A DNA stretch of 64,000 nucleotides, taken from contig JAISKF010000014.1 of NCBI GenBank assembly GCA_031261005.1, forward strand, positions 28,058 to 92,057, in the 5' to 3' direction. Within the stretch, counting starts at the first letter, position 1; every line of letters begins with the position of its first letter. The notes under the pieces were generated by a model, which saw only the letters and a list, made by a program, of their open reading frames with translations, ran no database searches and was not told where the DNA came from. This DNA comes from Enterobacteriaceae bacterium (GTDB lineage: Bacteria; Pseudomonadota; Gammaproteobacteria; Enterobacterales; Enterobacteriaceae). Position numbers and translations under genes: made by a program. Of the stretch, positions 19,979-30,005 are shown in pieces.

Positions 19979-20632
19979 CTAAATCCCCTCACACCGAAAT
20001 GTCATCACCGTACCAAACGCTGGGTGTGTAATTGAAAGTTCCTGTGCGTGTAATTGTAATCGGTCTGCCATCGCTTTGGCTTCGGGGTGGGCGTAGAATT
20101 TGTCGCCTAAAATCGGGTGTCCGATTGCCAGCATGTGTACGCGTAGTTGGTGGGAGCGTCCGGTGACGGGCATTAGTTTGACTCTGGTTGAACCATCATC
20201 ATCGCGGCTAATAACCTGATATTCTGTCTGCGCGCTTTTACCGGTTTCGTAACAGACTTTTTGTTTCGGGCGATTTGGCCAGTCGCAAATAAGCGGTAGA
20301 TCGACTAATCCCTCGTCTTTTTCCAAATGTCCCCAAACGCGCGCGATATAGGTTTTTTTCGTTTCCCGTTCGCGGAACTGGCGTTTTAATTCTCGTTCTG
20401 CGGCTTTGGTCAGTGCGACGACTATCACGCCGCTGGTTGCCATATCCAAACGATGCACGGATTCAGCGCTGGGATAATCGCGCTGGATTCGCGCCATAAT
20501 GCTGTCGTGATGCTCCGGCGCTTTACCCGGTACGGAAAGCAATCCGCTTGGCTTATTTACCACCATAATGTGTTCGTCCTGATACAGGATATATAAATAA
20601 GGTTCAGTCGGCGGGTTATAGGACAACATCAT
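19979..20632 (-). CDS. rluA: Dual-specificity pseudouridine synthase RluA (23S U746, tRNA U32)
   Basis: This enzyme isomerises uridine 746 of 23S rRNA and uridine 32 of several tRNAs. The catalytic aspartate is D63 in the RluA motif HRLDMATSGV. Other conserved blocks are VNKPSGLLSVPG, KQVCYETGK-like (PKQKVCYETGKSAQTEY) and GRSHQLRVHMLAIGHPILGD. At 217 residues it is close to E. coli RluA (219). It lies upstream of rapA's 3' side as in E. coli (rluA-rapA-polB on one strand). Two MITE-like repeats fill the gap to rapA. Confidence 0.95.
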   Translation of the reverse strand: MMLSYNPPTEPYLYILYQDEHIMVVNKPSGLLSVPGKAPEHHDSIMARIQRDYPSAESVHRLDMATSGVIVVALTKAAERELKRQFRERETKKTYIARVWGHLEKDEGLVDLPLICDWPNRPKQKVCYETGKSAQTEYQVISRDDDGSTRVKLMPVTGRSHQLRVHMLAIGHPILGDKFYAHPEAKAMADRLQLHAQELSITHPAFGTVMTFRCEGI

Positions 20633-20696
20633 AGCGGTTTATAGCTCCAAGAATCAGAATACCAGCGTATGTGCCAGTATACCGAATCATTATTTA

Positions 20697-20893
20697 ACCT
20701 GAATTTCAGATAAGAAATTATATTATTACGATAAATTTCAAATAATTATGTAGTTTTTCGTAGGAACGGCAACCTGCCGCCCGCCAGGCAATGGTGAAAT
20801 TAACGGGCGGTTGACAACCGCCCCTACGAATTATTCTTTATTATCAATATATTGATTTATCGTTTTTACCATTTTTTATCTAAACCTGAGGTT
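20697..20893 (+). repeat. MITE-like repeat copy 5 (complete)
   Basis: The left terminus is AACCTGAATTTCAGATAAGA; the right terminus TTATCTAAACCTGAGGTT is its inverse. The first palindrome is CGGCAaccTGCCG and the second is GGGCGGTTgaCAACCGCCC, a third arm version. The right terminus passes directly into copy 6. Confidence 0.78.
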
Positions 20894-21036
20894 TATTACG
20901 ATAAATTTCAACCGATTATATGGTTTTCCGTAGGGGCGGCAACCTGCCGCCCGCCAAGCAATGGTGAAATCAACGGGCGGTTGACAACCGCCCCTACGAA
21001 TTATTCTTTATTATCAATATATTGATTTACCATTTT
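20894..21036 (+). repeat. MITE-like repeat copy 6, tandem with copy 5
   Basis: It is nearly identical to copy 5 inside but has no left terminus of its own; it starts at TATTACGATAAATTTC right after the right terminus of copy 5. Its right terminus is missing, and the copy stops at the rapA stop codon (21037-21039). This looks like a local tandem duplication sharing one terminus. Confidence 0.75.
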
Positions 21037-23943
21037 TCACTGATGCGTCACCACAATCATACGCAGCGCGTCGAGCCGCCAACTGGCTTGCTGCAAGCAG
21101 GCGAGGATCTGTTGACGATTTTCTTCGATGGCTTCCAGTTCATCATCACGAATCGTTGGGTTTATCGCTTTTAAGGCATTCAGGCGATTCAGCTCCAGCG
21201 TCAGTGTATCATCAGCTTCCTGTTTGGCGGCATCAATCAATGCCTGTGCTTGTGCGGCGATCTCTTTTTCGCCCATCTGCAATACGTCATGAATATCTTT
21301 CTGCACCGCGTTGACCAGTTTGCTGCCGGTATGACGATTCACCGCATTAAGCTGGCGATTGAAGCCCTCAAAGCTCACTTGTCCGGCGAGATTTGTACCT
21401 TTGCGATCCAGCAGTAAACGGATTGGCGTTGGCGGTAAGAATCGCGTTAATTGCAGATTTTTCGGCGCTTGCGCTTCCACTACATAAATCAGTTCCATCA
21501 GCATAGTGCCGACAGGCAGCGCTTTATTTTTTAGCAGCGACACGGTACAACTGCCGGTATCACCGGATAGGATCAAATCCAGCCCGTTACGCACGATCGG
21601 GTGTTCCCAACTGATAAATTGAGTATCTTCCCGCGACAGCGCTCTTTCACGGTCAAAAGTGATAGTGCAGCCATCTTGCGGAATGCCCGGAAAATCCGGT
21701 ACCAACATATGATCAGACGGCGTGAGGATCACCAGATTATCGGTGTCATCTTCCTGATTAATTCCAACAATATCAAACAGATTCAGCGTAAAACCAATCA
21801 AATCAACGTTGTTATCCTGTCCGGCAATGGTTTCAACTAATTTTTGCGCTTGCTCACCGCCATTAGAGTTCATTTCCAGCAGGCGATCGCGCCCGTTTTC
21901 CAGTTGCGCTTTCAGGTTGTTGTGCATGGTACGGCTGCGCTGAATAAAATCATCGAATCCGCTTTGCTCGGACGGTTCGGCTAAATATGCCATCAGATCA
22001 TCATGCAGCGCGTCATACACCGGACGACCGGTGGGGCAGGTATGCTCAAATGCGTCGAGACCCTCATGGAACCAGCGGATCAGAATTGCCTGCGCGGTAT
22101 TTTCCAGATACGGCACGATAATCTGAATATCGCGGCTCTGACCGATACGATCCAGACGACCAATGCGTTGTTCCAGCAAATCAGGATTAAACGGCAGATC
22201 GAACATCACTAAACGGCTGGCAAACTGAAAGTTACGCCCCTCTGAACCGATTTCAGAGCAAAGCAAAACCTGCGCGCCGTTTTCTTCCGTGGCAAAGTAA
22301 GCCGCTGCGCGGTCGCGCTCGATAATGGATAAACCCTCGTGGAATACTGCGGCATGAATCCCCTCGCGTTCGCGCAGGGTTTGCTCCAGTTTCAGTGCGG
22401 TAGCGGCTTGCGCGCAGATCACCAGCACTTTTTCATCACGATTTTGTTTCAGGTATTCCATCAACCATTCAACACGCGGATCGAAGTTCAGCCAGCTAAC
22501 GCTATCGCCCTCAAATTCCTGAAAAATCTGTTCAGGATAGAGCATATTATGCGCGCGCACGTCCAGCGTTTTTTTGCCGTTCATTAACTTAGCAACTTTA
22601 AACGCGGTTTGATATTGCGTTGGCAGCGGCAGTTTGATTTGATGCAGATAACGCAGCGGGAAGCCTTTCACGCCCTGACGAGTATTGCGGAACAACACGC
22701 GGCTGGTGCCATGCCGATCCATTAGCATATTGACTAATTCAGTACGCGCGGATTCGCTCTCTTCGCCGCCAAGATTGACCGCTTTCAGCAGCGGTTCAAT
22801 GTCTTGTTCGTTAATCAGCTCACCTAACGAATTTAGCGCGCTGTTATCCAGTTTTTCACCGCTGACCAGCAAACTCACGGCATCAGCAACCGGACGATAT
22901 TTCTGCTGTTCTTCAATAAATTCGTGGTAATCGTGAAAACGATCGGGATCGAGCAAACGTAAACGAGCGAAATGGCTCTCTTGCCCCAACTGTTCTGGTG
23001 TTGCAGTTAATAGCAACACCGCAGGGATATTCTCCGCCAGTTGTTCAATCGCCAGATAATTACGGCTTGGCGCTGCTTCGCTCCAGACCAGATGATGCGC
23101 TTCGTCAACGACCAGCAAATCCCATTCAGCCTCGACTAAATCGCTTAAACGCTGTTTGTTTTGACAAGCAAAATCCAGCGAGCAAATCACCAGTTGTTCT
23201 GTCTCAAAAGGATTACTGAAATCAAGACGCGCTTCTGCGTAACGCTCTTCATCAAACAATGAAAAATGCAGATTAAAACGGCGCAGCATTTCTACCAGCC
23301 ATTGATGCTGCAACGTTTCCGGCACGATAATCAACACGCGCTCAACGCGACCAGCCAATAGCTGCTGATGGATAATCATGCCTGCTTCGATGGTTTTCCC
23401 CAGACCGACTTCATCAGCCAGCAATACACGCGGCGCATGACGATGCCCGACTTCATTGGCAATATGTAATTGATGCGGGATCAGGCTGGCACGCACGCCG
23501 GTTAACCCGCTCCACGGCATTTTGTATTGTTCGCTCTGATATTTTCTTGCCCGATAACGCAAACAGTAGCGATCCATACGATCAAGCTGACCAGCGAACA
23601 GGCGATCTTGCGGTTTACTAAAGGTGAGTTTGCTGTCGAGCATCACTTCACGCAGCGTCACATCAGGCTCATCGGTATCCAAACGGCGACCGACATACGC
23701 CAGCACGCCGTTTTTTTCTTTTACTTCTTCGACCAATAACTGCCAACCCTCGTGGCTGGTAACGGTATCGCCGGGGTTAAACATAACGCGGGTGATAGGG
23801 GAATCATGCTTGGCATACAGGCGATTTTCGCCGATTGCAGGAAATAGCAGCGTTACGGTTCGTGCGTCCTCTGCGACAACTGTTCCTAATCCTAAGTCAC
23901 TTTCCGTGTCACTGATCCAGCGTTGACCTAAAGTAAAGGGCAT
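21037..23943 (-). CDS. rapA: RNA polymerase recycling ATPase RapA (HepA)
   Basis: This SWI2/SNF2 ATPase bound to RNA polymerase aids its release and recycling. N-terminal Tudor-like domains are followed by helicase motif I ([13 protein letters not shown]), motif II (DEAHH), motif III ([10 protein letters not shown]) and the C-terminal helicase lobe ([30 protein letters not shown]). The 968 residues equal E. coli RapA. The order rluA-rapA-polB is conserved. The stop codon touches the end of MITE-like copy 6. Confidence 0.98.
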   Translation of the reverse strand: MPFTLGQRWISDTESDLGLGTVVAEDARTVTLLFPAIGENRLYAKHDSPITRVMFNPGDTVTSHEGWQLLVEEVKEKNGVLAYVGRRLDTDEPDVTLREVMLDSKLTFSKPQDRLFAGQLDRMDRYCLRYRARKYQSEQYKMPWSGLTGVRASLIPHQLHIANEVGHRHAPRVLLADEVGLGKTIEAGMIIHQQLLAGRVERVLIIVPETLQHQWLVEMLRRFNLHFSLFDEERYAEARLDFSNPFETEQLVICSLDFACQNKQRLSDLVEAEWDLLVVDEAHHLVWSEAAPSRNYLAIEQLAENIPAVLLLTATPEQLGQESHFARLRLLDPDRFHDYHEFIEEQQKYRPVADAVSLLVSGEKLDNSALNSLGELINEQDIEPLLKAVNLGGEESESARTELVNMLMDRHGTSRVLFRNTRQGVKGFPLRYLHQIKLPLPTQYQTAFKVAKLMNGKKTLDVRAHNMLYPEQIFQEFEGDSVSWLNFDPRVEWLMEYLKQNRDEKVLVICAQAATALKLEQTLREREGIHAAVFHEGLSIIERDRAAAYFATEENGAQVLLCSEIGSEGRNFQFASRLVMFDLPFNPDLLEQRIGRLDRIGQSRDIQIIVPYLENTAQAILIRWFHEGLDAFEHTCPTGRPVYDALHDDLMAYLAEPSEQSGFDDFIQRSRTMHNNLKAQLENGRDRLLEMNSNGGEQAQKLVETIAGQDNNVDLIGFTLNLFDIVGINQEDDTDNLVILTPSDHMLVPDFPGIPQDGCTITFDRERALSREDTQFISWEHPIVRNGLDLILSGDTGSCTVSLLKNKALPVGTMLMELIYVVEAQAPKNLQLTRFLPPTPIRLLLDRKGTNLAGQVSFEGFNRQLNAVNRHTGSKLVNAVQKDIHDVLQMGEKEIAAQAQALIDAAKQEADDTLTLELNRLNALKAINPTIRDDELEAIEENRQQILACLQQASWRLDALRMIVVTHQ

Positions 23944-23967
23944 ATATTTTTCGACTTCTCGTTTAAT

Positions 23968-24009
23968 GAGAAAAACAACAATAAAAGGGATTAGCCTTAT
24001 TGTTGTTTT
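23968..24009 (-). terminator. Terminator between polB and rapA
   Basis: There is a perfect 13-bp inverted repeat (AAAACAACAATAA / TTATTGTTGTTTT) with a 12-base loop. Read on the minus strand it follows the polB stop and ends in a T run before rapA. It separates SOS-induced polB transcription from rapA. Confidence 0.65.
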
Positions 24010-24070
24010 GCTCTTTTGCTATGGTTTGGGGGGATAGAAATAAGGGCGCTATGGTAATGATCAGCGGCAG

Positions 24071-26479
24071 TTAAAACAAGCCCATCTGACCGCTAATCAG
24101 CGTTTCAAAATTATCGTGCATAAATGGCAAAATTGCATCTGCAATTGGCTCTAATTGACGAGAAATATAGTGCTGATAATCGATGGGCGCGTGCCGGTTT
24201 TCCAGCGGTTCAGGACCTTGCAGCGTCATCAGATAACGGATTGTGCCGCCATTTTGGTATTGCAGCGGTCTGCCGTGCGCCTGATTATATTCATCTGCCA
24301 GTTTTGCAGCTCTGGCATGAGGCGGCACATTGCGTTGATATTCAGCCAGTTTTCTCCGCAGGCGCTTGCTGTAAATCAGCAGCGCATCAAATTCACCATT
24401 TAAGGTTTTTGCTACATAATCACGAATAAAATCCTGATAAGGCTGATTGTGGAAAATCCGCTGATAAAGCTGTTGCTGGAATTGCTGCGCCAGCGGCGTC
24501 CAGTCGGTGCGGACGGTTTCCATGCCTTTGTAAATCATTTCATCGCTGCCGTCATCGTGGATAATTAAACCGGCATAACGTTTTTTACTGCCTTGCTCGG
24601 CACCGCGAATGGTCGGCATCAGAAAGCGATTAAAATGGGTTTCATATTCCAGTTCCAGCGCGGATTCCAGCTTCATATCTTGCTGTAACGTTTCCCGCCA
24701 CCATTGATTAACATGATTCACCAACGCGCGCCCGATCTGATCGGCTTGTTCGTTAGTATGGGCTTTTTTCAGCCAGACAAAGGTGGAATCGGTATCGCCG
24801 TAAATCACCTGATAGCCTTGCTGTTCAATCAACGCTTTGGTTTTTAACATGATTTCATGCCCGCGCAGCGTAATGGACGATGCCAGCCGCGGATCAAAAA
24901 AGCGACAACCGCTGGAACCTAGCACGCCGTAAAAAGCATTCATAATAATTTTTAGCGCTTGAGATAACGGCTTATTGTTAGTCCGTTTTGCCTGCTCACG
25001 CCCTTGCCAGATCTGCGCGACAATATCAGGCAAGCAGTGAACTGAGCGTGAAAAACGCGCTTGCCGAAAACCGGCGATAGAATCCTGCTCTTTATCCTTT
25101 AACGTGCCTTCAATCAGACCAACGGGATCGATCAGAAAAGTGCGGATAATCGAGGGATACAGACTTTTATAATCCAGCACTAACACCGAATCATATAAAT
25201 CAGGCGTGGACGACATTACATAACCGCCAGGGCTATGCTCTTCCGGCAGTGAGCCGAGATTCGGCGCAACATAGCCGATGCGGTGCATTCGCGGCAGGTA
25301 GAGATGAGTAAATGCAGCGACAGAACCGCCGCTGCGATCCGCAGCCAGACCCGTGACAGTGGCGCGCTCCAGTAAAAACGTCATTAGCTGCGTTTTGGCA
25401 AAAATTTTGGCAACCAGCACGCAATCCATCAGGTTGTAATAGGCAAGTGCCGGTTTATCTTCGCGGAACATACGATTGATTTCGTCCATGCGCTGATACG
25501 GATTATCAATCGCCTTGCCCTCGCTGAGCAACTCTCTGGCGACATTTTCCAGACTGAAAGAGGCGAAATTCCACGTCGCACTTTTCAGCGCTTCAATACC
25601 ATCAATAATCAAACGACCGCTGGCAGAAGCAAAAAAATGCCCCTGCTTAAATCCGTGTTCGCGCCATTCAAGCACGCTGCCATCACGTCCAAAAGTCAGC
25701 GGAACCTGATAACGTTCGGCGTGTTTTTGCAAAATCCGCAAGTCAAACTGCACCAGATTCCAACCGATAATGGCATCGGGATCGTACTGCGCGATCCATT
25801 GATTGAGTTTTTGCAGCAATAAAGGACGGCTGGCAACATATTCCAGATCAAAATCGCGCTGTTGCTGTGATGAATGAGGTGAATTTGATGAGTGCGGGGA
25901 ATCGGTCGCCGATCCCAACATATATACCTGATTTTGCCCGCAGCCATGTAAACCGATACAGTACAATTCACCATGTTCGGTGGTTTCAATATCCAGAGAA
26001 ACAAAGCGCAGCGTCGGGCGATAATCCGGCGCAGGTTTGATGCGTGCGTTAATCAGCGAGCTATCGGCGATTTGATCGCCCTGAAACCAGACCGGCGCAG
26101 TAATAAAACGCTCCATCAAATAACGTTCCGGCGGACGAATATCCGCCTCATACAGAGTAATTCCCGCTTCATTCAATAGTTTTTCAATACGCTGCAACTG
26201 GCGATATTGACGGCAATACAAACCTAGTACCGGCTGACAATGAAAATCCTGCATCGCCAGCGGACGCAAACTCCAACCGCGCTCATTCGCTAACAACGCC
26301 GAAACCCGCGCCTGATTCACCGCAGGCACAAACGCTACTGCCTGCTGCAACGGCAAACGAATTCGCCGCGCACCGTTATCCGTCGCCAGCCAATAGTCGA
26401 TCTCAATACCCGCAGGCGAATCCCGCCAGTGTCGGGTAAGGATAAAACCTTGTTGCAGAGTTTGTGGCGTAGTGGTCAA
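24071..26479 (-). CDS. polB: DNA polymerase II (family B)
   Basis: This SOS-induced replicative-type polymerase takes part in restart and lesion bypass. The 3'-5' exonuclease site is seen at [16 protein letters not shown]. Polymerase motif A is [13 protein letters not shown], motif B is [19 protein letters not shown], and motif C is [10 protein letters not shown]. The C-terminus ends in the clamp-binding-like QMGLF. It has 802 residues against 783 in E. coli. Part of the excess is a low-complexity insert [14 protein letters not shown] in the exonuclease region (bases about 25861-25908). An exact LexA box lies 46 bases upstream of the start. Confidence 0.97.
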   Translation of the reverse strand: MTTTPQTLQQGFILTRHWRDSPAGIEIDYWLATDNGARRIRLPLQQAVAFVPAVNQARVSALLANERGWSLRPLAMQDFHCQPVLGLYCRQYRQLQRIEKLLNEAGITLYEADIRPPERYLMERFITAPVWFQGDQIADSSLINARIKPAPDYRPTLRFVSLDIETTEHGELYCIGLHGCGQNQVYMLGSATDSPHSSNSPHSSQQQRDFDLEYVASRPLLLQKLNQWIAQYDPDAIIGWNLVQFDLRILQKHAERYQVPLTFGRDGSVLEWREHGFKQGHFFASASGRLIIDGIEALKSATWNFASFSLENVARELLSEGKAIDNPYQRMDEINRMFREDKPALAYYNLMDCVLVAKIFAKTQLMTFLLERATVTGLAADRSGGSVAAFTHLYLPRMHRIGYVAPNLGSLPEEHSPGGYVMSSTPDLYDSVLVLDYKSLYPSIIRTFLIDPVGLIEGTLKDKEQDSIAGFRQARFSRSVHCLPDIVAQIWQGREQAKRTNNKPLSQALKIIMNAFYGVLGSSGCRFFDPRLASSITLRGHEIMLKTKALIEQQGYQVIYGDTDSTFVWLKKAHTNEQADQIGRALVNHVNQWWRETLQQDMKLESALELEYETHFNRFLMPTIRGAEQGSKKRYAGLIIHDDGSDEMIYKGMETVRTDWTPLAQQFQQQLYQRIFHNQPYQDFIRDYVAKTLNGEFDALLIYSKRLRRKLAEYQRNVPPHARAAKLADEYNQAHGRPLQYQNGGTIRYLMTLQGPEPLENRHAPIDYQHYISRQLEPIADAILPFMHDNFETLISGQMGLF

Positions 26480-26524
26480 GATGATTGCCTACCGGTTTTT
26501 CGTGTAATTGATAGGGATTATAGC

Positions 26525-26540
26525 CTGTATGTTTGTACAG
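26525..26540 (-). promoter_or_regulatory. LexA (SOS) box of polB
   Basis: CTGTATGTTTGTACAG matches the CTGT-N8-ACAG LexA consensus exactly. It lies directly upstream of a minus-strand TATAAT at 26522-26517, so LexA would cover the promoter spacer. polB (dinA) is a LexA target in E. coli. Confidence 0.85.
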
Positions 26541-26710
26541 GGGCAGTATAATATACTAATAAATATAGTGTTCATATTCACTATTACAATGTAATTATAA
26601 TTTTTTATATTTGTATTAAGTAAAATAGTTATTTCTTATTAAGATTCTGTTACTAATATGTGAGAATGAAATGGAGAAAACTATTGTAGTTTTAGCATGT
26701 TCAATAAAAC
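26541..26710. other. AT-rich spacer upstream of polB
   Basis: No gene or RNA is recognised between the SOS box and the antitoxin remnant. The stretch is very AT-rich. Confidence 0.5.
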
Positions 26711-26809
26711 ATGATTATTGATACTGAAAAATATGTTGAGGCTACGGGCGGAAAATTGCATATAGATATTGAGCTGGAAGATGGAACGCATTATTGTCTT
26801 CCGATATGA
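26711..26809 (+). pseudogene. Remnant of a HigA-like (XRE) antitoxin, C-terminal piece
   Basis: A 32-codon reading frame follows an in-frame TAA and codes for EKYVEATGGKLHIDIELEDG and a short tail. The pattern (Y-V-x-A-x-G-G-x-L-x-hydrophobic-x-hydrophobic-x-L-x-D-G) is the typical end of HigA-type XRE antitoxins, just after their helix-turn-helix. The HTH itself and any toxin gene are missing. It is probably the scar of a lost toxin-antitoxin pair. No promoter or ribosome-binding site fits. A tiny intact protein is possible but unlikely. Confidence 0.5.
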
Positions 26810-26911
26810 AATTTGAAAAATTTTAATTTAAATAAAAATATTAGATTAAAAATGCTGATTCCATATTTTTATGCAACCAGCGTTTTGCTTTATACAATAG
26901 TTGTTGTTTAA

Positions 26912-26955
26912 TTAATCAAAAATTTGGATAAGGAAATGGTAAAAATGATAGGTTA
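26912..26955 (-). repeat. Fragment of the MITE-like repeat (one terminus only)
   Basis: The stretch with TTTGGATAAGGAAATGG and TAAAAATGATAGGTTAAT matches the terminal 40 bases of copy 1 (GATAAGAAAATGGTAAAAACAATAG). The central palindromes are absent. It stops a few bases before the stop codon of the ATP-grasp gene, again at a gene 3' end. Confidence 0.55.
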
Positions 26956-26963
26956 ATTATCTC

Positions 26964-28211
26964 TTATTCATAAATTACTCCTTCATTCTCGTTATTACGA
27001 ACGATTTGAAGGTCTGCCATCAATTGCTTTCTATCTTGATTAAAAAGAGAAAGGGTACCTAGTGCTGTTTTTAGGTCTTTTGTTACACATGTTGTTTTAT
27101 TCATAAAGAAGTTTTGTTTATAACTAACAAAAGAAGGTAATTCCTCCAGTTTTGTCCAGTAATCTTTTCTCAGTGTTTTATTCGAAAGAGGTGACCGGAG
27201 TAATACATGCATTGCTTGCCCATAGAAATTAGGATGTGTTGATCGTGAAATAGTAAAATAATTTGGGGAAAGTAAAGAAGAAATAACATCCTGAACGTGA
27301 TTGCGACCACAGGTATAAGTCGTCAAACGAAGATCAAGACTACCGTGTAAGCGGCAGTTGAGTTCGACTATTATGGGTTCTTTTTCTGTCATGATAATTT
27401 CAAGGTGTGTTGGACCATTGCGAACGCCAAGAGCATTTAATACTTTAGTTGCATAATTGCGAAGTACTGCATATTCAGGAAGTCCATGATCAACAGTTTC
27501 CATATAATCTAAAAAAGGAGATATACCATTGTCACGCTTTACAGCCCAAATGCTAGTTAAATAGTGTTGTCCGTTTAGGGATACATTGTCGAGAATAAAT
27601 TCCTGTCCACATAAATAGCTTTGTATTAATACAGTAGTATTAGGAGACCCATAGTATGATGCTGAGTTCATGACCTCATTGAAAGCTTGATGAACAGCTT
27701 CTATAGAATTGCATTTGAAAACACCTTTTACCCCTGCACTTTCAACTGGTTTAATGATAACTGGATATTGATTATGTTGTTCAGCCCAGTTTGAAATAGC
27801 ATGTATATCATCTGATAGCATTTGTTCAGGTACTTTTAGTCCTGATTTACTAACTGTGTTGATCATCTCAAACTTATGTCGTCTGGCGGCACTTAGCTCT
27901 GACACATTTATATATGTCAGATTCATTGCAGTAGCGAGTATATCAACTAATTTGAGAGCCGAATCTAAACCATGTAATACAGCAGAAAACTGCCATTTAG
28001 AAAGGGTGCTAAGAGTTTGTCGTATATTTCCTTGATGAATAAAACAAGCCACATAATCTTGCTGGTTGAGTGCTTCACCGAAATCGGTCGCTATTGTTAG
28101 ATCGCTGAATAGATGGACACATTGTATTCCGTAAGCACGAAAAATGGGGGCGTAATTCTCTGCGGTTGAAATACCATCAATAATCAGAATAGCTTTAATA
28201 CTATTTTTCAT
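26964..28211 (-). CDS. ATP-grasp ligase of unknown substrate (carboxylate-amine ligase type)
   Basis: This 415-residue cytosolic protein has an ATP-grasp fold. It has an N-terminal Rossmann-like part (AILIIDGISTAENYAPIF), then an ATP-binding lysine K154 in PVIIKPVESAGVKGVF, then E204 (CGQEF) and the metal-binding end HLEIIM ... VELNCRLHGS (E271, E284, N286). This is the layout of ligases that join a carboxylate to an amine, such as L-amino acid ligases (BacD) and related natural-product enzymes. I chose ATG 28211, which has GGAG 9 bases upstream and overlaps the exporter gene by 11 bases; a longer start at 28238 is less likely. With the exporter it suggests synthesis and export of a small amide or dipeptide. 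The substrate cannot be read from sequence. Confidence 0.8.
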   Translation of the reverse strand: MKNSIKAILIIDGISTAENYAPIFRAYGIQCVHLFSDLTIATDFGEALNQQDYVACFIHQGNIRQTLSTLSKWQFSAVLHGLDSALKLVDILATAMNLTYINVSELSAARRHKFEMINTVSKSGLKVPEQMLSDDIHAISNWAEQHNQYPVIIKPVESAGVKGVFKCNSIEAVHQAFNEVMNSASYYGSPNTTVLIQSYLCGQEFILDNVSLNGQHYLTSIWAVKRDNGISPFLDYMETVDHGLPEYAVLRNYATKVLNALGVRNGPTHLEIIMTEKEPIIVELNCRLHGSLDLRLTTYTCGRNHVQDVISSLLSPNYFTISRSTHPNFYGQAMHVLLRSPLSNKTLRKDYWTKLEELPSFVSYKQNFFMNKTTCVTKDLKTALGTLSLFNQDRKQLMADLQIVRNNENEGVIYE

Positions 28212-29586
28212 GTGATATATCTCCATCATTAGATTCATAAAATTTGATGTAGGAAAGAAAAGTAGATAGCATCATCACTAGTGCTGCGATAGAAAAGCCA
28301 AATGTTGCCCCATATCTGATTGAAAAACTTACTCCTGATACTAACAACCCTAACAATGCGACACCTATTGCCCCTCCAATTTGGCGCGTAGCATTAATGG
28401 CAGCTGACGCTGTAGCTGTCATTTCTGGCGGTGCAGAATGGATAAATGTAGACAGTAATGTCGGCAGAGCGATTCCTCCACCGACCGGCATTAAGAAAAG
28501 AAATAAAACAAAGGTCAGAAAATCTGCATCAATATGCGTTAAAACAGCGAGGGATATGTAACTTATCATGGCGATAATTACGCCTATTATGATCGTTAAA
28601 CGCGAGCCAAATCGTTCTGATAAATAACCGCTGGCAGTGTTCGCTAAGGCAATAATAGTGAATGTGAGTAAAGCCAGTCCGGTCATTACCGGAGAAAATC
28701 CGCGATACATCTGAAAGTAAATTGTTAGCAGGAAAATTGAACCATAAAAAGAAAAGTTCATTGCTGCACCGAGAAATAATCCCAAAGAAAAAAATGGTGT
28801 TTTAAATAAACTGGCTGGAATAAATGCTGTTTGATTATTGCTGATATGGCGTACCAGTTGGATCAATGAAATTAGGAAAATCACAGCAAATACTAAATCT
28901 GAAAAGGTATAACTTGCATCCTTGCCAGATTTTATCAGTACGAAAATCAGTGAAAAACTGGTAACAATAAAAAGCAGAATTCCTTTGTTATCGATTTGGC
29001 GCGCGTTAAAATGAACTGGTTCATTGATAAAAAGAAGAGTGAATAATATACCAATAAGACATATCGGTATATTAATCAGAAAAAGCGAGTGCCAAGAGTA
29101 ATACTCTAACATCAAGCCGCCAAAGAAAGGTCCGGCAGCACTAATGATCCCGCCTATTGCACTCCACCAACCGATAGCTTTTGTTCGTAATACCGCATCT
29201 CCGCCACTAGCAATAGTAAGTAACGCTAGTGATGATGGTAGAATCAGTGCCGCACCGACCCCTTGTCCAATACGACCTGCAATCATGATTTCAATCGTTG
29301 ATGAAAATGCACAAATAAGAGAGGAAAGCAGAAAGAAAACCATGCCTAGCAGATTGACGATTCGGTTGCCGTAGCGATCACTTAATCCACCAGCAGCGAG
29401 AAGTAGTGTAGCAAAGACAATCACGTAAGCATCAGGAATCCACTGTAATGCGGATATATCCGTCTGAAATATATTGGCAAATGTAGGTAAAGCCACATTG
29501 ACGATTGTGACATCGAGCTGAACAACTACATAGCCCATTGACGTAATGAGAGCAGTTGAAAGCATTGATGAACGGTGCGCTTTCAT
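28201..29586 (-). CDS. MFS exporter, DHA2/EmrB-like
   Basis: This 461-residue drug:H+ antiporter-type transporter has about 14 hydrophobic segments. Motif D1 is seen as LDVTIVNVALPTF in helix 1, motif A as GGLSDRYGNR between helices 2 and 3, and motif C as SAAGPFFGG in helix 5. There is no EmrA-like partner. It starts 3 bases after the upstream 121-residue gene and overlaps the ATP-grasp gene by 11 bases, so all three are probably translated from one mRNA. Likely role: export of, or self-resistance to, the cassette's product. Its base composition is more AT-rich than the flanking core genes. Confidence 0.88.
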   Translation of the reverse strand: MKAHRSSMLSTALITSMGYVVVQLDVTIVNVALPTFANIFQTDISALQWIPDAYVIVFATLLLAAGGLSDRYGNRIVNLLGMVFFLLSSLICAFSSTIEIMIAGRIGQGVGAALILPSSLALLTIASGGDAVLRTKAIGWWSAIGGIISAAGPFFGGLMLEYYSWHSLFLINIPICLIGILFTLLFINEPVHFNARQIDNKGILLFIVTSFSLIFVLIKSGKDASYTFSDLVFAVIFLISLIQLVRHISNNQTAFIPASLFKTPFFSLGLFLGAAMNFSFYGSIFLLTIYFQMYRGFSPVMTGLALLTFTIIALANTASGYLSERFGSRLTIIIGVIIAMISYISLAVLTHIDADFLTFVLFLFLMPVGGGIALPTLLSTFIHSAPPEMTATASAAINATRQIGGAIGVALLGLLVSGVSFSIRYGATFGFSIAALVMMLSTFLSYIKFYESNDGDISHEK

Positions 29587-29589
29587 AAC

Positions 29590-29955
29590 TCACTCCATCA
29601 CAAGATAAACGAAAGCTCGACGCTCTCTATCAGGAATAAATTGTGGTGCGTATGATAGATTGACTAAATTGTTAACTAGTTGACCAGTTTCGTTATTAAG
29701 TGGACTCCCAATGATTACATCATCAATGGGAAGATTAGTGATTTTGATACCTGAATATTCTGAAAATGGTTTTTTAAAATGTTCTAGTGCGTTGGTTACT
29801 GTATTAGGAAGAATATGCCACATCTGTTTCCTCATAATACTTATATACTCGTTGTCTCCATCCGGTGAATAAAGAAGATCTGTAATTCCTTGGGAAATAG
29901 TTAACTTTTCTTCATTAGTAAGTTCTATTACCTTCAGTGTATTCTCAGTATTCAT
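29590..29955 (-). CDS. Short protein resembling the N-terminus of AsnO-type Fe(II)/2-oxoglutarate oxygenases
   Basis: This is a 121-residue protein. The block MWHILPNTVTNALEHFKK and SGIKITNLPIDDVIIGSPLNN resembles the start of asparagine-oxygenase/clavaminate-synthase-like enzymes (W-x-x-x-P...L-x-x-F...I-x-x-LP-x-D...). The HxD and distal His iron ligands of that family would come later and are absent. The frame stops after LVME, 3 bases before the exporter ATG. It is therefore a truncated oxygenase, or a small protein using only this fold piece. GGAGAAAAAT precedes its ATG, so it is probably translated. It is the first gene of the cassette. The family link is weak. Confidence 0.5.
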   Translation of the reverse strand: MNTENTLKVIELTNEEKLTISQGITDLLYSPDGDNEYISIMRKQMWHILPNTVTNALEHFKKPFSEYSGIKITNLPIDDVIIGSPLNNETGQLVNNLVNLSYAPQFIPDRERRAFVYLVME

Positions 29956-29975
29956 ATTTTTCTCCGTCTGAAATG

Positions 29976-30005
29976 GTTATATGCGGTCATCTTTTAAGTT
30001 GTCGC
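29976..30005 (-). promoter_or_regulatory. Possible promoter of the oxygenase-like/MFS/ATP-grasp cassette
   Basis: On the minus strand GCGACA (30005-30000) and TATAAC (29981-29976) are 18 bases apart. They lie 21 bases before the first start codon. The match is moderate (4/6 and 5/6). Confidence 0.35.

Noticed and set aside
20697..21036. Repeats as REP units moved by the IS200-like transposase at the window end
   Set aside because: The IS200 hairpin has no sequence in common with the repeat palindromes, and the inverted termini fit a MITE better than REP.
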